64,000 bases of DNA from Nannocystis pusilla (GCF_026626665.1 NZ_JAPNKE010000002.1:5991168-6055167); one strand, 5' to 3'; positions 1 to 9,202 are shown, numbered from the stretch's first letter. The notes: generated by a model not told the origin, from the sequence alone. Numbers and translations: made by a program.

Positions 1-143
1 AGATCCTGAGCGTCGTCGCCTACGGCCCGATGCACAAAGAGAGCCTGCTGACCGCCTACGCGGCCCTCGACCCGGCCGTCAAGGCCGACACGATCCTCGT
101 CATCACGGTCACCGACGGCGACGACGCGTTCATCTACAACTGA
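1..143 (+). CDS. C-terminal fragment of an unrecognised protein
   Basis: An open frame enters from the left edge (codons start at base 3) and ends at the TGA at 141-143, giving 46 residues. Third positions are almost all G or C, as in the real genes of this window, and the end reads VTDGDDAFIYN. No family is recognisable. The rest of the gene lies outside the window, so nothing can be said about its role. Confidence 0.6.
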   Translation, partial: ILSVVAYGPMHKESLLTAYAALDPAVKADTILVITVTDGDDAFIYN

Positions 144-337
144 CCTTACCTCGGCGGCGAGCACCCCGCCTCGGAAGCGTCACACCCGGCTGCTCGCTCG
201 GCCGCGCCGAGCCCGTTGGCCGTCACGCGGAGCCAGCCGGAAGGGTGCTGCCGCTCGCTCTTGTCGCGTAACGATGGCCTGCAGGGACTGCCTTCGGTTA
301 CGCTGAAGTACGCGCAAAATCATCGAGTAAGGAGGCC

Positions 338-1027
338 TTGGATTCGCAAGACATCGCGCCGTACAGGCCCCTGCCGTCGCAGCGGTGGGGCTTCTTGCCG
401 ACGAATCGATTCTGGTATCACGCATCGCTGACGCCGATCTCACTCGTCTTCTGGGCCGGCGCCGCCGTCTTCTTCACCTTTTTCGATCTCTTCGCCCTGG
501 TGTGGTGGCAACAGTCGCTCGGATGGATGGCCTTCTGGTGGGTCTGGGCCGGGCTGGTGGAGCGATACACCCGGAAATATCTCGCGCGCCGGCGGATGCA
601 AGCGCTCGCGGGCCCACGAACGGATCTCTCGGAGGATCTCGAGAGGTCGGCCGTCGAGGCACCTGCGGACGAGCCGATGCCGCTTGTGAAGCCGCGCGGT
701 CTGCCGCCACCCGCTCCTGTGCCGCTACAAGCTCTGGAGTCGAAGTGGGCACTCGTGCAGGAGGTCGAGTCCTGGGACCTCGCGTACGAGAGGCTGTTCG
801 GACGCGGCGCGGGCGTCGCCCAGTTCGCGTTCAATCTCGCGTTCGGGCTGGCGATCTTCCACCCCAGCTGGCTCGTCAAGCTGCTCGGAATCCTGGCGCT
901 GCTCGCTGCTGCGCGCGGCGTCGGCTCGTGGGAGCGCCGGAGGCTCGGACGCGAGCGAGGTGCGCTCCCGCCGAGCTCGGAGCCTGCCTGGAGAAGCACG
1001 CGATCTTTACCGGGGTTCGATCGATGA
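338..1027 (+). CDS. Hypothetical membrane protein
   Basis: A 229-residue protein with two or three hydrophobic segments: about residues 33-70, rich in Phe/Trp (FFTFFDLFALVWW), and a C-terminal pair near residues 165-195. The middle (about 90-130) is acidic and Pro-rich and probably cytoplasmic. No ATG is available in frame upstream. The chosen TTG sits just 3' of a strong TAAGGAGG, but the gap is only about 2 bases, so the start is uncertain. The stop overlaps the ATG of the next gene (ATGA), suggesting translational coupling. Family not recognised. Confidence 0.7.
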   Translation: MDSQDIAPYRPLPSQRWGFLPTNRFWYHASLTPISLVFWAGAAVFFTFFDLFALVWWQQSLGWMAFWWVWAGLVERYTRKYLARRRMQALAGPRTDLSEDLERSAVEAPADEPMPLVKPRGLPPPAPVPLQALESKWALVQEVESWDLAYERLFGRGAGVAQFAFNLAFGLAIFHPSWLVKLLGILALLAAARGVGSWERRRLGRERGALPPSSEPAWRSTRSLPGFDR

Positions 1028-1587
1028 CTGCGCCCATGCTCTGGTACAGTGCGTCCGTGCCTCCCATCGTGTCCCTGGTGACGCCGGACGTCGCCCACGC
1101 GGAGAGCGTGCTCGCAGGGCTCCGCGAGTTCCGTGCCGAGGGGCTCCCCTGGTACGGCGCCGTCGACCCGGACGTCGTCGCGGCCGATTTCGCGGGCTTC
1201 GTGCGCGCGCAGCATGAGAAGCGCACGCACCCGCTGCCCGGCGCGGTACCCAAGACCGAGCTCTGGGGCGTGATGGACGGCGTCTACGTCGGACGCATCG
1301 GGATCCACCATGTGCTGACCGACAACCTGCGCGTGTCGGGCGGGCACATCGGGTATGACACGCGTCCCGGCTACCGGGGGCGGGGCGTCGCCACGGAGAT
1401 GCTGCGGAGCGCCCTGCCGGTCGCCCGTCGCATCGGCCTGTCTCAGGTGCTGCTCACCTGCGACGACACGAACGTCGCGTCGATCCGGGTCATCGAACGG
1501 AACGGCGGCGTGCTCGAGGCCACGCGGGTGCTCGACCCGACGCGGCCACCCAAGCGGTACTACTGGATCTCCCTCGCCGGTGTGTAG
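1024..1587 (+). CDS. GNAT-family N-acetyltransferase
   Basis: 187 residues. Signs of the GNAT fold are the central strand GHIGYDTRPGYRGRGVATEM, which matches the acetyl-CoA pyrophosphate-binding motif A (Q/R-x-x-G-x-G/A), and the later CDDTNVASIRVIERNGG, which matches motif B, where the Asn/Ala helix leads to the substrate side. GNAT enzymes move an acetyl group from acetyl-CoA to an amine; the substrate cannot be read from sequence. The ATG at 1024 overlaps the stop of the upstream membrane-protein gene by four bases, so the two are probably co-transcribed. Another ATG lies four codons downstream. Confidence 0.85.
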   Translation: MTAPMLWYSASVPPIVSLVTPDVAHAESVLAGLREFRAEGLPWYGAVDPDVVAADFAGFVRAQHEKRTHPLPGAVPKTELWGVMDGVYVGRIGIHHVLTDNLRVSGGHIGYDTRPGYRGRGVATEMLRSALPVARRIGLSQVLLTCDDTNVASIRVIERNGGVLEATRVLDPTRPPKRYYWISLAGV

Positions 1588-1620
1588 TCCGGAGCCGTGG
1601 CCCCGTCGCCGGCCCCGAAA

Positions 1621-1643
1621 AGACCTGTCCCTCAGGACATCTC
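1621..1643. repeat. Dispersed palindromic element (ACATGTCC family)
   Basis: Copy of the window-wide palindromic family: GACCTGTCC, a four-base spacer region, then AGGACATCTC. It lies across the stop codon of the AraC-type gene and between convergent genes, where it could act as a hairpin. Confidence 0.6.
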
Positions 1644-2627
1644 ACTGCCCGCGCAGGCGCGCGCGGTAGCCCTCCGGCGTCTCGCCGGTCCAGCGGCGGA
1701 ACGCCCGGAAGAACGCGCTCGGGGCCGAGAAGCCGAGCAGGTACGACACCTCGGACAGCGCCTGCGGGCCCGCCAGCAGCTCCGCCGCGCGCTCGCGTCG
1801 CACCGCCTCGACCAGCCCCGCCAGCGTCTCGCCCTCCGCTTGCAGCTTGCGCTGCAGGGTGCGCGGCGCCAGCCCGAGCGCCTCCGCCAGCTCGCGCAGC
1901 GTCGGCGCCCCGCGGTGCAATCGTCGTATCACCTGCAGCCGCACCCGCGCGCGCAGCGAGCCATCGGCAGGCAGCCGCGACAGCTGCCCGCGCACGAACC
2001 GCTCGAAGAACGCGTGCATCGCCGCGTCCGCGCCCGGCATGCGCAGCGTCAGCTCGGCCCGCGGCAGCACCAGCTCGTCGCACAGCGCCCCGAACTCGAC
2101 CGGCCCGAGCGCGCGCCGCAGCGCCGCGTCCTCGGGCGGTCCGCGTCGCAGTCGGACCGCCTTCACCGCCAGCGCGCGGCCGAGCCAGCGCGGCCCGTTG
2201 ACGAGGAAATCGAGGAAGGTGACCTCGGCCATCCACGCGTGCGCGGCGGGGCGGCCCGAGCGGGTGGTAGCGCAGCGCCACCGCGTCGTCGCCGACCTGC
2301 ACCGCTTCAAGCGCTCGCCGTCGGTGTACAGCTGCTGGAACGCGACGAAGCGCTCCAGCGCCGCGCCGAGGTCGGGGCAGGTCTGCAGCAGGAAGCCGAG
2401 CGCGTCGAGGTCGCCCGCGTCGAAGGCGGCGACGAAGCGCAGGCTGGCCGCGTCGCCGAGCCGCTCGCACACCGCCTCGATCAGCGCGTACACCCCGAGC
2501 AGCGGCACGCGCCCTCGGGGTCGGCGAGCGCCGCCGCGTCGAGCCCCGCGCGCGCCAGCAGCTCGTCGTTCACCAGGCCCACGCTCTCCGCGAACGCCAG
2601 CAAGCGCGCCGGGAAGTGCGAGCCCAT
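1642..2627 (-). pseudogene. AraC-family transcriptional regulator, three frameshifts
   Basis: The product resembles AraC regulators with an N-terminal arabinose-binding-like domain (PF12625 type; VYALIEAVCERLGDAASLRF) and a C-terminal pair of helix-turn-helices (LAEALGLAPRTLQRKLQAEG, then LLGFSAPSAFFRAFRRWTG, the usual AraC signature). The gene is broken. One frame change near 2506 separates MGSHFPARLLAF...ALADPEG from VPLLGVYALIEA. Two compensating shifts, near 2310 and 2260, corrupt about 17 residues that read correctly in another frame (VQVGDDAVALRYHP). It is divergent from the Rieske oxygenase, which it could regulate. It is either a decayed gene or carries sequencing errors. Confidence 0.8.
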
Positions 2628-2766
2628 GGTCGGCTCGGTCGCCGGGTGGCGCGCTCGGTCAGTCGTTCTGGCGCGGTGCATGAATGCGGCCCCGGGCTCG
2701 CTGCGCCACGCTGATCGGCGCGCGGAGCCCCGCACAGGATAGCCGGCCCGCGCGGAGCCGACGACG

Positions 2767-3777
2767 ATGCGCCACGAACCTCTGACCCAGATCCGCCGCG
2801 ACCACGCCGAGACCATCGAGGACACCTGGTACGCCGTCGCTCGCGCCCGCGCGGTGCCGCGAGCCCGCCCGCTCGCGCTGCGCCGCTTCGGCCGCGACCT
2901 CGCGCTGTTCCGCGGTGCCGACGGCCGGATCGCCGCAGTCGACGCCGCCTGCCCGCACCGCGGCGCCGACCTGGCCGCCGGCCGCGTCGTCGACGGCGCC
3001 CTGCAGTGCCCCTACCACGGCTTCCGCTTCGCCCCCGACGGCCGCTGCGTCGCCGCGCCTTGCGAGGGCCGGGCCTTCCGGATCCCCGCCGAGCTCGCCG
3101 CCCGCACCTGGCCGGTCCGCGAGGCCCACGGCTTCGTCTGGCTGTGGTGGGGCGCCCCGCGCGACGTCTACCCCGAGCCGTTCTGGCCCGACGGCATGCC
3201 CGACCGCGAGGGCTGGCGCACCGCCACCGGCGCGCTCGAGTGGGACGTCCCGCTGACTCTCGCCATCGAGAGCAACCTCGACATTCACCACACTCCGTTC
3301 GCCCATCGCCGCGTCACGCCGGGCCTCGGTCACCGCCTCGATCCGTACGAGGCGCGCCTCGACGGCGACACGATCTACAGCGGCGGCACCCTGCGGCGCG
3401 ACGACGAGCGCCCGTGGGACGGCCGCAGCGGCCTCGGCATCACCTTGAACTGTCACTTCCCCGCGCTGATCTTCGGCGAGTTCCGCGGCGGCCGCTTGCT
3501 GGTGGCGATGGCCCCGATCGACGTCACTCGCACCGCGCTGCTGTTCCGCTACCACCTCGACGTGCCGGTGATCGGCGGTCTCTTGGCGCGACTGGCCGTG
3601 TGGAGCGAGCTGCGCCTGGTCCAGCCCGACGACCTCGCCCAGCAGCGCGCCGCGGCCCGCTCCGGCCTGCCGCTGCACGCCTGCCGCTTCGTCCCCTCCG
3701 ACCGCGCGATCGTGCTGTGGTACAGCCTCTATCGTCGCCGCCTCGCCGCCCAGCGCGCGGCCGTCCCTCGCTCATGA
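2767..3777 (+). CDS. Rieske [2Fe-2S] non-heme iron oxygenase
   Basis: 336 residues. The N-terminal Rieske domain has CPHRG (Cys62, His64) and CPYHGF (Cys81, His84), which bind the 2Fe-2S cluster. The catalytic domain has ESNLDIHHTPFAH (Asp172, His175, His180), matching the D-x2-H-x4-H mononuclear iron site of ring-hydroxylating oxygenases and of the Rieske monooxygenases acting on sterols and pigments. The protein needs a separate electron-transfer reductase; none is encoded nearby. The divergent AraC-type gene is a possible regulator. The substrate is unknown, and the small size and aromatic C-terminus resemble single-component-type Rieske oxygenases rather than the alpha subunit of a dioxygenase. 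Confidence 0.9.
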   Translation: MRHEPLTQIRRDHAETIEDTWYAVARARAVPRARPLALRRFGRDLALFRGADGRIAAVDAACPHRGADLAAGRVVDGALQCPYHGFRFAPDGRCVAAPCEGRAFRIPAELAARTWPVREAHGFVWLWWGAPRDVYPEPFWPDGMPDREGWRTATGALEWDVPLTLAIESNLDIHHTPFAHRRVTPGLGHRLDPYEARLDGDTIYSGGTLRRDDERPWDGRSGLGITLNCHFPALIFGEFRGGRLLVAMAPIDVTRTALLFRYHLDVPVIGGLLARLAVWSELRLVQPDDLAQQRAAARSGLPLHACRFVPSDRAIVLWYSLYRRRLAAQRAAVPRS

Positions 3778-3833
3778 CAGTCGGCCCGACGTCGGCGAAC
3801 ACCTTGACTGTCACGAGCGCCGCACCCACCCCA

Positions 3834-3875
3834 TTAAAACGATGACGCGGGCCGGGGTCCGGCGCCCGCGTCATC
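3834..3875 (-). terminator. Rho-independent terminator of the 3911-4180 gene
   Basis: A perfect 12-bp stem, GATGACGCGGGC (3841-3852) with GCCCGCGTCATC (3864-3875), and an 11-base loop. Read on the minus strand it is followed by GTTTTAAT. It lies about 35 bases past the stop codon of the minus-strand gene. Confidence 0.85.
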
Positions 3876-3910
3876 GTCGATCCACTGCGCGGACCGGGCC
3901 TACGGGGGAA

Positions 3911-4180
3911 TCAGGCCCGGGTCGCGGCGAAGCGGCGGATCTCCTCGCGGAACCACGAATCGGCCTCCTCCGTGAACTTGTAGTTCTCACGGATGTACGC
4001 CATCGTGTCCTTCTCGACCTCGGTGTAGCGGCCGCCGTCGGTGACGGCGCCGATCAGCTCCTTGGCGTCGGTGAGGGAGATCCGGCCATCACCCTTGCCG
4101 GCGGTGGTGCGCTCGGCGATGTCGAGCATCTGCTTGTCGAACTTCTTACCGTCGATGATCTTGTAGTACGTCTCGGACAT
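3911..4180 (-). CDS. Small conserved hypothetical protein (MSETYYKIIDGKKFD type)
   Basis: 89 soluble, charged residues: MSETYYKIIDGKKFDKQML, then AGKGDGRISLTDAKELI and YIRENYKFTEEADSWFREEI. I recall proteins of this pattern as conserved hypotheticals in proteobacteria and know of no assigned function. The middle GDGRISLTDAKEL resembles the loop and second helix of an EF-hand-like unit, which is inference. I chose the ATG at 4180 rather than the one 13 codons upstream because the conserved sequence begins there. A strong terminator follows, so this is a single-gene unit or the end of one. Confidence 0.8.
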   Translation of the reverse strand: MSETYYKIIDGKKFDKQMLDIAERTTAGKGDGRISLTDAKELIGAVTDGGRYTEVEKDTMAYIRENYKFTEEADSWFREEIRRFAATRA

Positions 4181-4225
4181 GGTGCCGGGGACGATACCGA
4201 ACATGGCGAGCTCATGCATGTCCGC

Positions 4226-6301
4226 TCATCGGCGGCGGCGACGGGCGAATGCGAGCAGGACCAGCAGCATCGCCGCCGGCGGGCGCGAGGTCGCGCGGCA
4301 GCCACAACCCTCGTTCATGCCGTCCGATCCGGCCGTCGCGCCGGAATCGCTCGAACCGTCGCTGGCCGAGGCGCCCGTCAGTCCCCCGCCGGTCGGGCCG
4401 TCACCGGAGGTCGCGGTCGTGGTCGGACCCGAGTCGCCGCCCGATGGGTCGGGACCGTCGGTGGGATCGCTACCGCTCGTCGGACCGTCGCTGGTCGGAC
4501 CGCCGCTGGTGCCCGGGCCGTCCGACGTCTCCCCGTCCGACGTCTCCCCGTCGCTCGTCTCCCCGCCCGAATCGCCGCAGGCCGGCAGGGGCGCGGACTC
4601 GTCGACGTTCTCGGGGCGCGGGCCGTAATGCGGCGCCTCGCACCCGGCCTCGAGCGCGCCGAGGTCCGGGGCCGCGCCGAGGAACCCGCCGAAGCCGGTC
4701 AGCGGCGCGCCGGCGTCGACCGCGAGTGAACTTTGGGACAGGCTCACGTCGACCGCCTCGACCACCGGCATGTAGCTGGCGGGCGCGACGTATCCGCTGG
4801 CGAAGATGTCCTCGCCGAGCAGCGTGCCGTGGGCCTCGAACACCCCCGCGGCCTGCATCGCCGCGAAGTCGGGGTAATCGCCGACCCCCTCGAACTCGAA
4901 CTGGCCGTCGGGCCAGTAGCCGTTGTAGTCGATCTCGGCGTTGGCCGTCGGCGCGCCGAACAGCACCGTCTGCCCGCCCTCGGGCTCGGCGCGGGTGACG
5001 TACAGGTTGTTCACCAGGCGGAAGTCGTGCGCGGTGTCGGTGGTCTGGACCTGGTTGGCGCGGCTCGGGCTGACGAAGGTGTTGTGGAGGATGACCGCGC
5101 CGACGGTCTCGCCGGTGTCGCTGTTGGCGTGCAGCTTGGTCTGCTCGTCCTTGACGTTGACGACCACGTTGCGCAGCGCGTAGGCCGGCCCGCCGAAGAT
5201 CGGCTGGAAGCTGAGCGGCGCGTACGAGTTGAGCAGCAGGTTGCGCATCGCTCGCGTGTTGCCGGTCGAGCCGTCGAGCTCGATCGCGTTGTCGTAGGCC
5301 GAGCGGGTGATGTTGCCGTAGATGTCGATCGCCCGCGCCCCGTCCTGCGCCGTCTTGATCGCGTCGCCCCACCCGACCATCTCGTTGTGGCACACGACGT
5401 GGCCGAAGCCCTGGACGACGATGCCGTCGACGTTGGCGTTCACGCCCCCGTCGTCCGAATAGACGTTGGGCCACGCCAGCGGCCCGACCAGGGTGTTGTC
5501 GCAGATGTAAAAGTCGAGCTGGTCCTCGCGCGCGCCGATGCCGAGGTTCACGTCCTCGACGCGGACGCGGCGGACCACGTTGCCCTCGGCGCCGGCGGTC
5601 TGGAAGCGGATCGCCCGGTTGGCGTTGCGGATCGTCAAGCGCTCGATGTGGACGTGGCTGCCGTAGACCTCGATGACGTTGCCGCCCGCGCCCTCGCCGT
5701 CGAGGATCGTGCCGCCCGTGCTGGCGCCGCGGACGACGATCGGGTCCTCGGCGGTGCCGCTGCTCTCGATCGACCAGGTGCCACCATAGGTCCCGTCGGC
5801 CAGCTCGATCACGTCGCCGGGCTGGGCCGCCCCGAGCGCGTCGCCGAGCTCGCCGGCGTCGCCGACCTGGATCACCTTGGGCGCGGCCGGGTCGCCCGGC
5901 ACCGGCCGCGTCGTCGCGGTCACCGTCCACGTCTCGTCGAGGCCGTCGGGGTCGACCGCGTGCAGCTCGAGCTCGTAGGTCGTGTCGGGCCGCAGGTCGA
6001 ACACGCTGCCGGCGAACTGCTGCGGCACCTGCAGGTTCACCACCTCCGGGCGCACGCGGTAGAGCGGCGCGCCGACCTGCCACGCGGCCTCGCCCATCGC
6101 CCGATAGCGCAGCTCGATCGCCGCGTCGCGGTCGTCGTCGTCGCCGATCAGCACCTGCACGCCGAGCGTCACCACGGTGGGCCGGTCGATCAGGGTCTCG
6201 ACGATCGTCAGGTTCTCGGCCGCGAGCGCCGGTGCGGCCGTCAGCGTCAGCGTCGAAGCAGTGAGGAGCGGAGCGTGCGCATGCCCGCGCAGCGTAGACA
6301 A
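4226..6301 (-). CDS. Secreted right-handed beta-helix protein with MYXO-CTERM-like anchor
   Basis: About 691 residues. After a signal peptide (hydrophobic stretch ending AAPALA) comes a fibronectin-III-like stretch (about residues 35-140, DLRPDTTYELELHAVDPDG), then a parallel beta-helix of the pectate-lyase/NosD type (about 150-520) with repeated strands such as VIELADGTYGG, NVIEVYGSHVHIERLTIRN and GHVVCHNEMVGWGDAI. The tail is a Ser/Gly/Asp/Thr-rich linker with a tandem GETSD repeat, then NEGCGCRATSRPP, a hydrophobic stretch and RRRRR, the layout of MYXO-CTERM sorting signals. The start is uncertain: the TTG at 6301 gives a good signal peptide but no clear ribosome-binding site. It probably binds or cleaves polysaccharide at the cell surface. 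Confidence 0.8.
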   Translation of the reverse strand: MSTLRGHAHAPLLTASTLTLTAAPALAAENLTIVETLIDRPTVVTLGVQVLIGDDDDRDAAIELRYRAMGEAAWQVGAPLYRVRPEVVNLQVPQQFAGSVFDLRPDTTYELELHAVDPDGLDETWTVTATTRPVPGDPAAPKVIQVGDAGELGDALGAAQPGDVIELADGTYGGTWSIESSGTAEDPIVVRGASTGGTILDGEGAGGNVIEVYGSHVHIERLTIRNANRAIRFQTAGAEGNVVRRVRVEDVNLGIGAREDQLDFYICDNTLVGPLAWPNVYSDDGGVNANVDGIVVQGFGHVVCHNEMVGWGDAIKTAQDGARAIDIYGNITRSAYDNAIELDGSTGNTRAMRNLLLNSYAPLSFQPIFGGPAYALRNVVVNVKDEQTKLHANSDTGETVGAVILHNTFVSPSRANQVQTTDTAHDFRLVNNLYVTRAEPEGGQTVLFGAPTANAEIDYNGYWPDGQFEFEGVGDYPDFAAMQAAGVFEAHGTLLGEDIFASGYVAPASYMPVVEAVDVSLSQSSLAVDAGAPLTGFGGFLGAAPDLGALEAGCEAPHYGPRPENVDESAPLPACGDSGGETSDGETSDGETSDGPGTSGGPTSDGPTSGSDPTDGPDPSGGDSGPTTTATSGDGPTGGGLTGASASDGSSDSGATAGSDGMNEGCGCRATSRPPAAMLLVLLAFARRRRR

Positions 6302-6400
6302 AAATCGCGGGCGGTTGCGCCCGAAGCCGGTCCGCGGCCGCGTGGGTAAGCCCGGGGCCTGCCTCCGCTCGCGCCGGCAGTCGCGGGCCCACACGCGCGA

Positions 6401-8089
6401 TCACTCGACGTCGAGCTCGATCGTGAACTGCTGATCGCTGCCGAGCAGGTAGCGGTCGAACAGCGGCGAGTAGCTGCGCACGTGCACGGTCTTGCCGTCG
6501 GGCAGCAGCTCGAGCAGGCGCAGGTAGCCCTCACCGCCGAGCTCGCGCATCTGATAGTTGGCCAGCATCTGGTGCACCACGTTGCCGCGGTCGGTGATGC
6601 TCTCGAGGTAGCCGGTGCCGTCGCCGAGCACGTGGCCGTTGAGGGTGAGCACGAAGCGGTGGCGGCGGATCAGCTTCTGCCACAGCTCCTCGCCGTCGTT
6701 GACCCCGCCGGGCGTGTCGTACTCGTGCGGGTTGAAGTCCTGCGGGAACGAGGTGTCCTTGTGGTCGTAGCGGCGGTCGTTGTTGTTGAGGTACGCGTGG
6801 GTGATGAAGATGCCGAGCCGATCCGGGTGCTGCTCCATCACCGAATTGGCCCAGTCGATCACCGCGTCGCGCGGGCCCCACTCGAGCATGACCGCGATCC
6901 AATCGTGGCCGCCGGCGGAGAACAAATGATAGGTGTTGTCGAGCTTGCCCTTCTCGTAGGCCCCGCCGAAGCTCGGGTTCAGCGCCGCGTCGTCGAAGTC
7001 GAAGTAGTCGTTCATCTTCGTGTCGCGGGTCGAGGCGTCGCCGGACGGGCCGTAGTCGTGGTTGCCGGGCACGATCCCGTACGGCACGATCCCGTCGAGC
7101 AGGCTCATCGAGCCGCTGGCGCGCCGCCACTCGAGCTCGGTGTTGTTGTTGACGATGTCGCCGAGGTGGAACGCGTAGGCGATGTTCAGCGCCCCGGCGT
7201 TGCGGGCGATCCACGACGTCTGGGCGTCGAACACTCCGGGGTAGCGCAGCGAGTAGACCTGGGTGTCGGGCAGCACCGCGAACAGCGTCGAGCCGGCGGT
7301 GAACGGCAGCGACTGCGGCGGCGGGGTCGGCTTGATCGGCGTCGTCTGGCGCACGCACACGCCCTCGACGTGGGCGGCGAGGTTGGCGAAGAAGTTGGTG
7401 ATGAACGCCTCCTGCTGCAGGTCCGAGCCCATCGGCGCGTCGAGCGGCAGGCTCGCCAGCACGATCCGCCCCTGGCCGTACGCGCCCTCGAGCAGCGCCC
7501 CGTTCGACCCGTCGCCCGCGCCCGCCAGCACCACCTCGAAGCCGCCCTGCTCGACGAACGCGTCGCGCCCGAGCTCGCCGCGCCACGCCAGCCGGCCGCC
7601 GTCGATCTCGATGCCCGCGAGCAGCGGGTGATCGGGGTCCAGCACCTCCAGCTTGACCAGCTTGGCCGCGCCGCGCCGCGCCGTGTGCGTCGTCGGCAAG
7701 AACGGCGGCACCGCCTCGGCGGCGGCCGACTGCGCCAGCTCGAGCACCACGTTGGCCTCGTCGACGAAGAAGTACAGGTCGTCGGCGTAGCTCTGCATGT
7801 ACTCGGCGTATTCGGGCAGCTCGCTGGCGCCCGAGCCGAGCACGATCAGGCCGTCGAGGCCCCACGGCGAGCGGTCGAGCGGCAGCGGACCGACAGTGAA
7901 GCCGGCCGCCTCGAGGCGCGCGCTCACGCCCTCGTAATCGGGGGCCATCACCCACGCGCGCGGCTCGCCGTTGCCGCACGGCACCTCGCCGGCGTTGGCG
8001 AGCTCCGCCGGCATCGGCACGTGACAGGCCGCCGAGAAGACGTATCCACCGAGGAAGATGCCCGCGCGCCCGCTCCGCCGAAACGCCAT
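6401..8089 (-). CDS. Calcineurin-like metallophosphoesterase lipoprotein
   Basis: 562 residues. The N-terminus has a lipobox (FSAAC, Cys22). Residues about 45-245 look like a glutamine-amidotransferase/flavodoxin-like domain (WVMAPDYEGV, GLIVLGSGASEL). The phosphoesterase core follows: PDTQ (274-277), HLGDIVNN (308-315), GNHD (342-345), ITHAY (His431) and NGHV (484-487), which are the Asp/His/Asn ligands of the two-metal centre. Such enzymes hydrolyse phosphomono- or diesters; exported versions often act on nucleotides or lipids. It lies 100 bases upstream of the beta-helix gene on the same strand. The pairing of a GATase-like domain with a phosphoesterase on one lipoprotein is unusual. Confidence 0.88.
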   Translation of the reverse strand: MAFRRSGRAGIFLGGYVFSAACHVPMPAELANAGEVPCGNGEPRAWVMAPDYEGVSARLEAAGFTVGPLPLDRSPWGLDGLIVLGSGASELPEYAEYMQSYADDLYFFVDEANVVLELAQSAAAEAVPPFLPTTHTARRGAAKLVKLEVLDPDHPLLAGIEIDGGRLAWRGELGRDAFVEQGGFEVVLAGAGDGSNGALLEGAYGQGRIVLASLPLDAPMGSDLQQEAFITNFFANLAAHVEGVCVRQTTPIKPTPPPQSLPFTAGSTLFAVLPDTQVYSLRYPGVFDAQTSWIARNAGALNIAYAFHLGDIVNNNTELEWRRASGSMSLLDGIVPYGIVPGNHDYGPSGDASTRDTKMNDYFDFDDAALNPSFGGAYEKGKLDNTYHLFSAGGHDWIAVMLEWGPRDAVIDWANSVMEQHPDRLGIFITHAYLNNNDRRYDHKDTSFPQDFNPHEYDTPGGVNDGEELWQKLIRRHRFVLTLNGHVLGDGTGYLESITDRGNVVHQMLANYQMRELGGEGYLRLLELLPDGKTVHVRSYSPLFDRYLLGSDQQFTIELDVE

Positions 8090-8149
8090 GCACCGAGCGT
8101 ATCAACCGGGTGCATCAGCCTGGCGGAGGCGCGGCAATTTTCGCGCGCG

Positions 8150-8281
8150 ATTGTCACGACCATGTGCCAGCGCGGCCCGCCGGGCCGGGCCTCGACCTTG
8201 CGAGCGTGGAAGCCAATTGTCACGACCGCGTGCCGGCGCGGACGAGCGGCTCGCGGGTCGACCTTGCGGCTATGGAAGGAT
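8150..8281. repeat. Two-copy 66-bp imperfect tandem repeat
   Basis: 8150-8215 and 8216-8281 align with an exact period of 66: ATTGTCACGACC, then a GTGCC-GCGCGG stretch, then CTCGACCTTGCG or GTCGACCTTGCG, then TGGAAG. It fills the gap between the phosphoesterase start and the sodC stop and runs over the last codons of sodC. Function unknown; nothing gene-like is seen in it. Confidence 0.75.
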
Positions 8282-8833
8282 CGGCTTGGTGTCGCCCGAC
8301 AGCGCGCGAATGACCCCACACGCCAGCCGCGCCCCGGAGTTGCCGGCCGGGTCGGTCATCAGATCGTCCGGGTCGGCGTGCACGACCACCGAGCGGCCCA
8401 TGACCCCGCGCGGGCCGGTGTCGAGGGTGATGATGTCGGTGGTCATGGCGATCGCGGCCCGCCCCCCGGCGTCGGCCTCGATGTTGCCGAGGTCACCGAG
8501 GTGGTGCTCGGGCCCGTCCGGCCCGCCGTGCATCTTGTGCTCGGGGTTGAAGTGCGGCCCGGCGCTGCTGCCGTCGGCCGCCGAGCAGTCGCCGAACTCA
8601 CGAATGTGGAAACCATGCAGTCCGGGCGTGAGACCCTGGATCTGCGCCCGCACCCGCAGGCGATTGGGGGTGACCCGGGTGAACTGCACGGTCCCCCGCA
8701 CGCCGCTGCCGGCCAGCGGCTCCAGCGCCGCCATCGCCGCCCCTTCCTCGCCGGACGACGAGGAGAAGCAGGCGAGCGGCCCCAGCAGCGAGAATAGCGA
8801 GAGCGCGGCGATGAACGAGGTCAATGGGCGCAT
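8270..8833 (-). CDS. sodC: Cu/Zn superoxide dismutase lipoprotein lacking one Cu ligand
   Basis: 187 residues. A lipobox (GPLAC, Cys22) places it in the periplasm or on the surface. The SodC fold is clear: GLHGFHIREFGDC, GPHFNPEHKMHGG, HHLGDLGN, VVVHADPDD, ACGVI. His76, His94 and His152 match copper ligands, His94, His102, His111 and Asp114 match the zinc site, and Cys83 with Cys172 matches the conserved disulfide. The second copper ligand, His in the usual HGFHVH, is Arg78 here (CGT, one base from CAT). Either activity is altered or this is a base error. The ATG at 8833 follows a GAGGAG at good spacing. Confidence 0.9.
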   Translation of the reverse strand: MRPLTSFIAALSLFSLLGPLACFSSSSGEEGAAMAALEPLAGSGVRGTVQFTRVTPNRLRVRAQIQGLTPGLHGFHIREFGDCSAADGSSAGPHFNPEHKMHGGPDGPEHHLGDLGNIEADAGGRAAIAMTTDIITLDTGPRGVMGRSVVVHADPDDLMTDPAGNSGARLACGVIRALSGDTKPILP

Positions 8834-9094
8834 GTGTGGACTCCTCGATCCGCAAGCGTGGGCCAACCCCCGACACCGGCAACCACGCGCGCGACGACTC
8901 GCCCACGGTCGGGCCATTCGCGGCGACCTTTCAGCGGCGAATCCTGTAGGGCCCGTCAGCTCGCGCTCCAGCGGCGCCGCCGCGAGGTCCGAAGCGCGAG
9001 GGGTCGATCTCCGCCGCCCGCCTCGCCCCCGGCGGGCCCTGCGAAGCCCGGGCCGCCGCTCGCCCGCCAGCCGCGACGGACGCCGCGCGCAGAT

Positions 9095-9127
9095 CGACAT
9101 GTACCACGGGACATGTCCCTTCAGACC
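9095..9127. repeat. Dispersed palindromic element
   Basis: TCGACATGTACCACGGGACATGTCCCTTCAGACC-type copy: two ACATGT cores 16 bases apart. It lies between sodC and the SMI1-like gene. Apart from it, 8834-9202 shows no supported gene. Confidence 0.6.
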
Positions 9128-9202
9128 GGTGGATTTACGCCGCAGCCGCCGCGCATCCACCCGGAACGGCATACCCGCGAGCTGTGAACTCGTCGCCTCG
9201 TA

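Noticed and set aside
4733..8797. Very long plus-strand open frames (538 and 771 codons) opposite the beta-helix and phosphoesterase genes
   Set aside because: Antisense shadows of high-GC genes: residue use is Arg/Val/Asp/His-rich with no motif, while the opposite strand has clear families.
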